From Planctomycetota bacterium (lineage in GTDB: Bacteria > Planctomycetota > MHYJ01 > JACQXL01): a stretch of 5,090 nucleotides of DNA. Within the stretch, counting starts at the first letter, position 1. Every line of letters starts with the position of its first letter. The notes beneath the pieces are model-generated. The model did no database searches, had not been told where the DNA came from, and saw only the letters and a list, made by a program, of their open reading frames with translations. Shown piece by piece: positions 2,179 to 5,090 of the stretch. The translations under genes and the position numbers were made by a program. Location of the stretch: assembly GCA_030018555.1 (NCBI GenBank), contig JASEHY010000119.1:1-5090 (forward strand), given 5' to 3'.

Positions 2179-5037
2179 ATGTCTGTGAGCAAAATAGGAC
2201 TATTCTGTGATAAGGTAATAGAAGGATGCTGGATTGCTGCTCTTGTTGTCGCCCCTTTATTTCTTAATTTCCATACCTCTATAACCTTTGACCCTGATAA
2301 AAGTATTCTGGTCCGCTCCATTGCTCTGCTGATGCTTACCGCTTTTATAATCAGAAAGATGGAGAGAGCGGATAGTCCCACTGGGACAAGACATCTTCTT
2401 ATCATCCCCCTGCTTCTTGCCTTGAGTTATCTAATATCAACCTTTCTTTCCGTTCTACCTGCAGGTAGTTGGTGGGGAAGTTATTCCAGAGGTCAGGGCA
2501 CATATTCATTGATGGGCTACTTTGTTATCTTCTTTATTACCGCAATGTCACTGCGAACAAAGGCGCAACTGGAGCGGATGCTTGTAACCATAACACTTAC
2601 CTCTATTCCGATTATCATCTATGGTTTTGCCCAGAAACTAAAACTTGAGCCATTGAACTGGGATGCGGATTTCTCTATTCGTATTGCATCAACCTTGGGC
2701 AATCCTATTTTTCTCGGTTCTTATCTAATTCTGGTCATCCCTGTTATGGTCTATTTATTGATATGTTCTAAAAACACTCTTTCACGAATATTCCATCTGT
2801 TGCTATTGGTTTCTGCATTGGTCTGCCTTCTTCTGACCGAGAGTAGAGGACCGCTTTTGGGCTTGATACTTACCGTGTTTGTGTTTGTGGTATTAAGTGG
2901 ATTGGTATTTCGTAAAAAGTATCTTGCCTGGGGTAGTTATATGGTGGTGACAGTTCTGATAGGGTTTTTTATTATTCTGGCGATTCCGCAGGGTCCACTT
3001 GAAGGATTAAAGCCGAAGATGGGCAGATTAAGTCGGATGTTTGAGCCAAAAGAAGGTGCGGCTCAGGTAAGATTGCTCATCTGGGAGGGTATTATTAAGA
3101 TGGTGCAATCTGATTATTACCGCGCCATTGTCGGATATGGTCCTGAAACTATGTTCGTGCCTTATCATAAATATTGCCCCGCAGAATTAATTACCAGCGA
3201 AAACAGGATTACCTTCCCTGACCGTGCCCATAATGAGTTCTTTGATACGATTATTACCACAGGGCTTACCGGCAGTTTTATCTATCTTCTCCTCTTTGTC
3301 TCTGTTATGTTCTATGTTTTCCAATCACTTGGTCTTTTACAGAACAAAACAGACCGCTTTGTCTTCATTGCTTCACAAATCATATTTGTGATGGTCGGGG
3401 TCTTTGTGCCGATACTACTGAAAAAAGCCGTCTTTTTAGCCATCGGAGTCCCGGCAGGAATAATCATTGCAGGAGTTTTCTATCTGTTCTATAAATTAGC
3501 CCCCTCACCCTCCCCTCTCCCCATAGGGGAGAGAGTTGGGGTGAGGGGGGATCCGAACTCCAGTCTACTGGTTATTGCCTTATTCTCTGCGATACTCGGT
3601 CATTTTCTGGAGACCCAATTCGGCATTGCCTTAACCGCAGCAAGGACATATCTATATTTCTATCTTGCGGTTATTATTGTGCTTATCTCAAGAGGGATGG
3701 AAGAGACAACTGAAAAGAAGGGCACAAGCCCTATTCCAACACCGAAGAAAGCAGACCTCACAATATCTTTCATCATCTTACTCATATTAAGTATAACCGC
3801 CTTTGATTTTGTTACCACACAACTTTCTAATGAGAATCTTGGACTATTCTTCAGAGCGATAACGATAATCGCTATATCCTGGTTGATTTATCTGGTTTTC
3901 TGTTATATATTCTATCGCTCTTTTATTTTAACCGCCTTGGTTTCTGCGGTGATGTTACTCTTATTTATCGGCATACTTCTTTCCTTCCTTCCACCTCTTC
4001 ATATTCCAACCAAGACAGTGCATATTTTATACCTCTGGGTCTTTGCTAATATTATTTTATTATCCTGGTGTCTGCCCGGACAACAGTCCCGCCAAGGCGG
4101 GACTACCTTCCCTGCATCAGCCGTATTGCCCAGACCGGTCTATCTTCTTATATTAGCCGCTGTTTTTATATTGATATTAGTTACCAATATTAATCCGACA
4201 AAAGGTGATATTATTTACAAGATAGGGTCGGGGCAGGAAAAGGAGAAGCAATGGGAAGTATCGCTCAAATATTATGAGGATGCGATTAGACTATCGGTTG
4301 ATAAAGGCAATTATTATGGCGCCTGTGCAAGGGTATCTCTGGAAAAATATTACAGAGAAAAAGAGCCGAAGATGAAGGCACAATGGAGAGAGCGATGTCA
4401 GGGCTATTTGATAAGGTCTATCAATTATGACGCTCTTAACCCGACTCGCAATGCCAATCTGGCTCGCTTTTACAGGGTTTTAGGCAGAGAATCTGTTGAT
4501 ATAAATAAACGCAATGCTCACTTCCGCGAGGCAATCAAATATTACGAAACCGCCTGCAACCTTTCGCCTCAACACCCCGTCTTAAGAAACGAATCAGGCG
4601 AGTTATATCACGAGATGGGCGATTTCTCTTCCGCTATCAATCAATACAACATTGCCCTCTTAATATCACCTGAATTCTCTGAAACCTATTCTCATTTAGG
4701 TGATGCGTATTTAGAGAAAAAGGACATCACTAACGCCCTCAAGAATTATCTTGAGTCAGCCAGAATACAGGCAAAGGCATTCCCTGACTTGCGCGACCCT
4801 AATCAGGAGGCAATGTTCTTAAGAACAAATCAGACATTGATAAAGCACCAACCACAGGAATATGTTGCTTACTATAACCTCGGCAGATTTTACAGGGATA
4901 AAACAAGGCGGGCTGAGGCGATAGATATGTTTGAAAAAGCACTTGCTTTAATACAGGGAACAGACCCAGCCACAGTGCTGATAAAAGATGACATTACTCG
5001 CTCTCTGGTAAGATTAAAACATCACGAACCCCGTTAA
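2179..5037 (+). CDS. O-antigen ligase/polymerase (Wzy-C) family membrane protein with C-terminal TPRs
   Basis: This inner-membrane protein of 952 residues belongs to the Wzy/WaaL/PglL superfamily, which moves or polymerises lipid-linked glycans on the periplasmic side. About eighteen or nineteen hydrophobic segments span residues 15-670. Family blocks are SWWGSYSRGQGTYSL (97-111), LLLTESRGPLLGL (217-229), RLLIWEG (298-304) with GYGPETM (319-325), and DRAHNEFFDTIITTGLTG (348-365); Arg298 and His351 are the likely catalytic or substrate residues. HFLETQFGIALTAARTY (475-491) lies in a later helix pair. From about 680 the chain is soluble with TPR units, clearest at 784-817, 818-851 and 896-928, probably for partner binding. 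A stop in frame (2173-2175) bars an earlier start; there is no SD, and GTG 2185 is an alternative start giving MSKIGLFC. Three in-frame palindromes encode loop residues 66-70, 441-457 and 636-642. Donor glycan and acceptor (lipid A, another glycan, or protein) cannot be told. No glycosyltransferase neighbours are visible. Confidence 0.85.
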   Translation: MSVSKIGLFCDKVIEGCWIAALVVAPLFLNFHTSITFDPDKSILVRSIALLMLTAFIIRKMERADSPTGTRHLLIIPLLLALSYLISTFLSVLPAGSWWGSYSRGQGTYSLMGYFVIFFITAMSLRTKAQLERMLVTITLTSIPIIIYGFAQKLKLEPLNWDADFSIRIASTLGNPIFLGSYLILVIPVMVYLLICSKNTLSRIFHLLLLVSALVCLLLTESRGPLLGLILTVFVFVVLSGLVFRKKYLAWGSYMVVTVLIGFFIILAIPQGPLEGLKPKMGRLSRMFEPKEGAAQVRLLIWEGIIKMVQSDYYRAIVGYGPETMFVPYHKYCPAELITSENRITFPDRAHNEFFDTIITTGLTGSFIYLLLFVSVMFYVFQSLGLLQNKTDRFVFIASQIIFVMVGVFVPILLKKAVFLAIGVPAGIIIAGVFYLFYKLAPSPSPLPIGERVGVRGDPNSSLLVIALFSAILGHFLETQFGIALTAARTYLYFYLAVIIVLISRGMEETTEKKGTSPIPTPKKADLTISFIILLILSITAFDFVTTQLSNENLGLFFRAITIIAISWLIYLVFCYIFYRSFILTALVSAVMLLLFIGILLSFLPPLHIPTKTVHILYLWVFANIILLSWCLPGQQSRQGGTTFPASAVLPRPVYLLILAAVFILILVTNINPTKGDIIYKIGSGQEKEKQWEVSLKYYEDAIRLSVDKGNYYGACARVSLEKYYREKEPKMKAQWRERCQGYLIRSINYDALNPTRNANLARFYRVLGRESVDINKRNAHFREAIKYYETACNLSPQHPVLRNESGELYHEMGDFSSAINQYNIALLISPEFSETYSHLGDAYLEKKDITNALKNYLESARIQAKAFPDLRDPNQEAMFLRTNQTLIKHQPQEYVAYYNLGRFYRDKTRRAEAIDMFEKALALIQGTDPATVLIKDDITRSLVRLKHHEPR
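2375..2387. repeat. In-frame small palindrome in the ligase gene
   Basis: GTCCCA (2375-2380) and TGGGAC (2382-2387) are perfect 6-bp arms around one C. It encodes the SPTGT part of loop residues 65-70, between the second and third predicted membrane helices. Its length (13 bases) means chance cannot be excluded alone, but it resembles the intergenic palindrome at 2117-2129. Confidence 0.4.
3500..3549. repeat. 50-bp palindromic repeat inserted in frame in the ligase gene
   Basis: Outer arms CCCCCTCACCC (3500-3510) and GGGTGAGGGGG (3539-3549) are perfectly complementary over 11 bp. An inner 8-bp stem, CTCTCCCC (3515-3522) with GGGGAGAG (3526-3533), closes a 3-nt loop. The strand is strongly pyrimidine-rich on the left and purine-rich on the right, unlike the surrounding gene. 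It encodes residues 441-457, APSPSPLPIGERVGVRG, a proline- and glycine-rich insert between a hydrophobic helix ending at Leu440 and the next starting near Ser462. The frame is kept on both sides. In my recollection, palindromes of this CCCTCACCC...GGGTGAGGG type and the peptide SPLPxGERVGVRG recur in many bacterial genomes. Confidence 0.85.
4085..4104. repeat. 20-bp palindrome in frame in the ligase gene
   Basis: AGTCCCGCC (4085-4093) and GGCGGGACT (4096-4104) are perfect 9-bp arms around AA. It encodes QSRQGGT (residues 636-642) in the hydrophilic stretch between predicted helices ending near Trp630 and starting near Val654. The G+C-rich block contrasts with the A+T-rich helix-coding DNA around it. 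Confidence 0.65.
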
Positions 5038-5051
5038 TGCAACCACAGACC

Positions 5052-5090
5052 CTACTTCGCCCTCCGAAGTAGCCGGAGGGCTACGAAGGA
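5052..5090. repeat. Palindromic repeat with competing stems after the ligase gene
   Basis: CTACTTCG (5052-5059) pairs perfectly with CGAAGTAG (5065-5072). GCCCTCCG (5059-5066) pairs perfectly with CGGAGGGC (5074-5081), and CTTCG (5055-5059) can also pair with CGAAG (5084-5088). The first two stems share bases and exclude each other. The block begins 14 nt after the ligase stop and runs to the window edge, so its full extent and any T-run are unseen. It may act as a terminator, but repeat identity is the better-supported reading. Confidence 0.6.

Noticed and set aside
1986..2405. 139-residue minus-strand open frame in the divergent region
   Set aside because: About half of it translates the interspersed repeat and the rest is antisense to the ligase N-terminus. 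No SD, domain or plausible start supports it.

Overview
The window is bacterial DNA of moderate A+T content. It holds four protein-coding genes in two divergent or convergent groups, separated by intergenic stretches full of palindromes. The gene content (FabH, ribosomal protein S16, an F-type ATP synthase epsilon-like protein, a Wzy/O-antigen-ligase-type membrane protein) is chromosomal and typical of a free-living, cell-envelope-building bacterium. The S16 and epsilon genes are not in their usual operons. Palindromic repeats are dense, and some lie inside a reading frame. The long ligase carries C-terminal TPRs. Together these features remind me of uncultivated candidate-phylum bacteria known from metagenomes (Omnitrophota or Desantisbacteria-like lineages). 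That placement is an impression and cannot be proved from this sequence.

Layout. Positions 1-60 carry no convincing gene and may be the outer end of an insertion sequence. A near-consensus sigma70 promoter (80-108) and a strong Shine-Dalgarno (136-141) drive fabH (149-1138, +), which starts fatty-acid synthesis. Between fabH and the convergent rpsP lie a stacked-hairpin region (1144-1205), a G+C-rich hairpin island (about 1221-1340, 72% G+C) and a plain A+T-rich stretch to 1459. On the minus strand atpC-like (1961-1734) and rpsP (1717-1460) form a tight two-gene operon behind a good promoter (1996-1968). That promoter should start the mRNA at or next to the atpC ATG, so atpC looks leaderless. 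The divergent intergenic region (1962-2178) is mostly a degenerate repeat of AATCTGTGG/AATCCGTG-type units plus small hairpins. A 952-residue polytopic O-antigen ligase/polymerase-family protein with a C-terminal TPR domain follows (2179-5037, +). The window closes in another hairpin repeat (5052-5090).

How the genes relate. They do not form one pathway: lipid synthesis, translation, energy metabolism and surface-glycan assembly sit side by side. The unifying theme is the repeats. Palindromes occupy every intergenic gap after fabH, and three more lie in frame in the ligase gene, each in a hydrophilic loop between predicted membrane helices. I found no CRISPR array, RNA gene, toxin-antitoxin pair or defence system. 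The observation most worth following up is this colonisation of a coding sequence by palindromes, followed by the short, apparently leaderless epsilon gene paired with rpsP.
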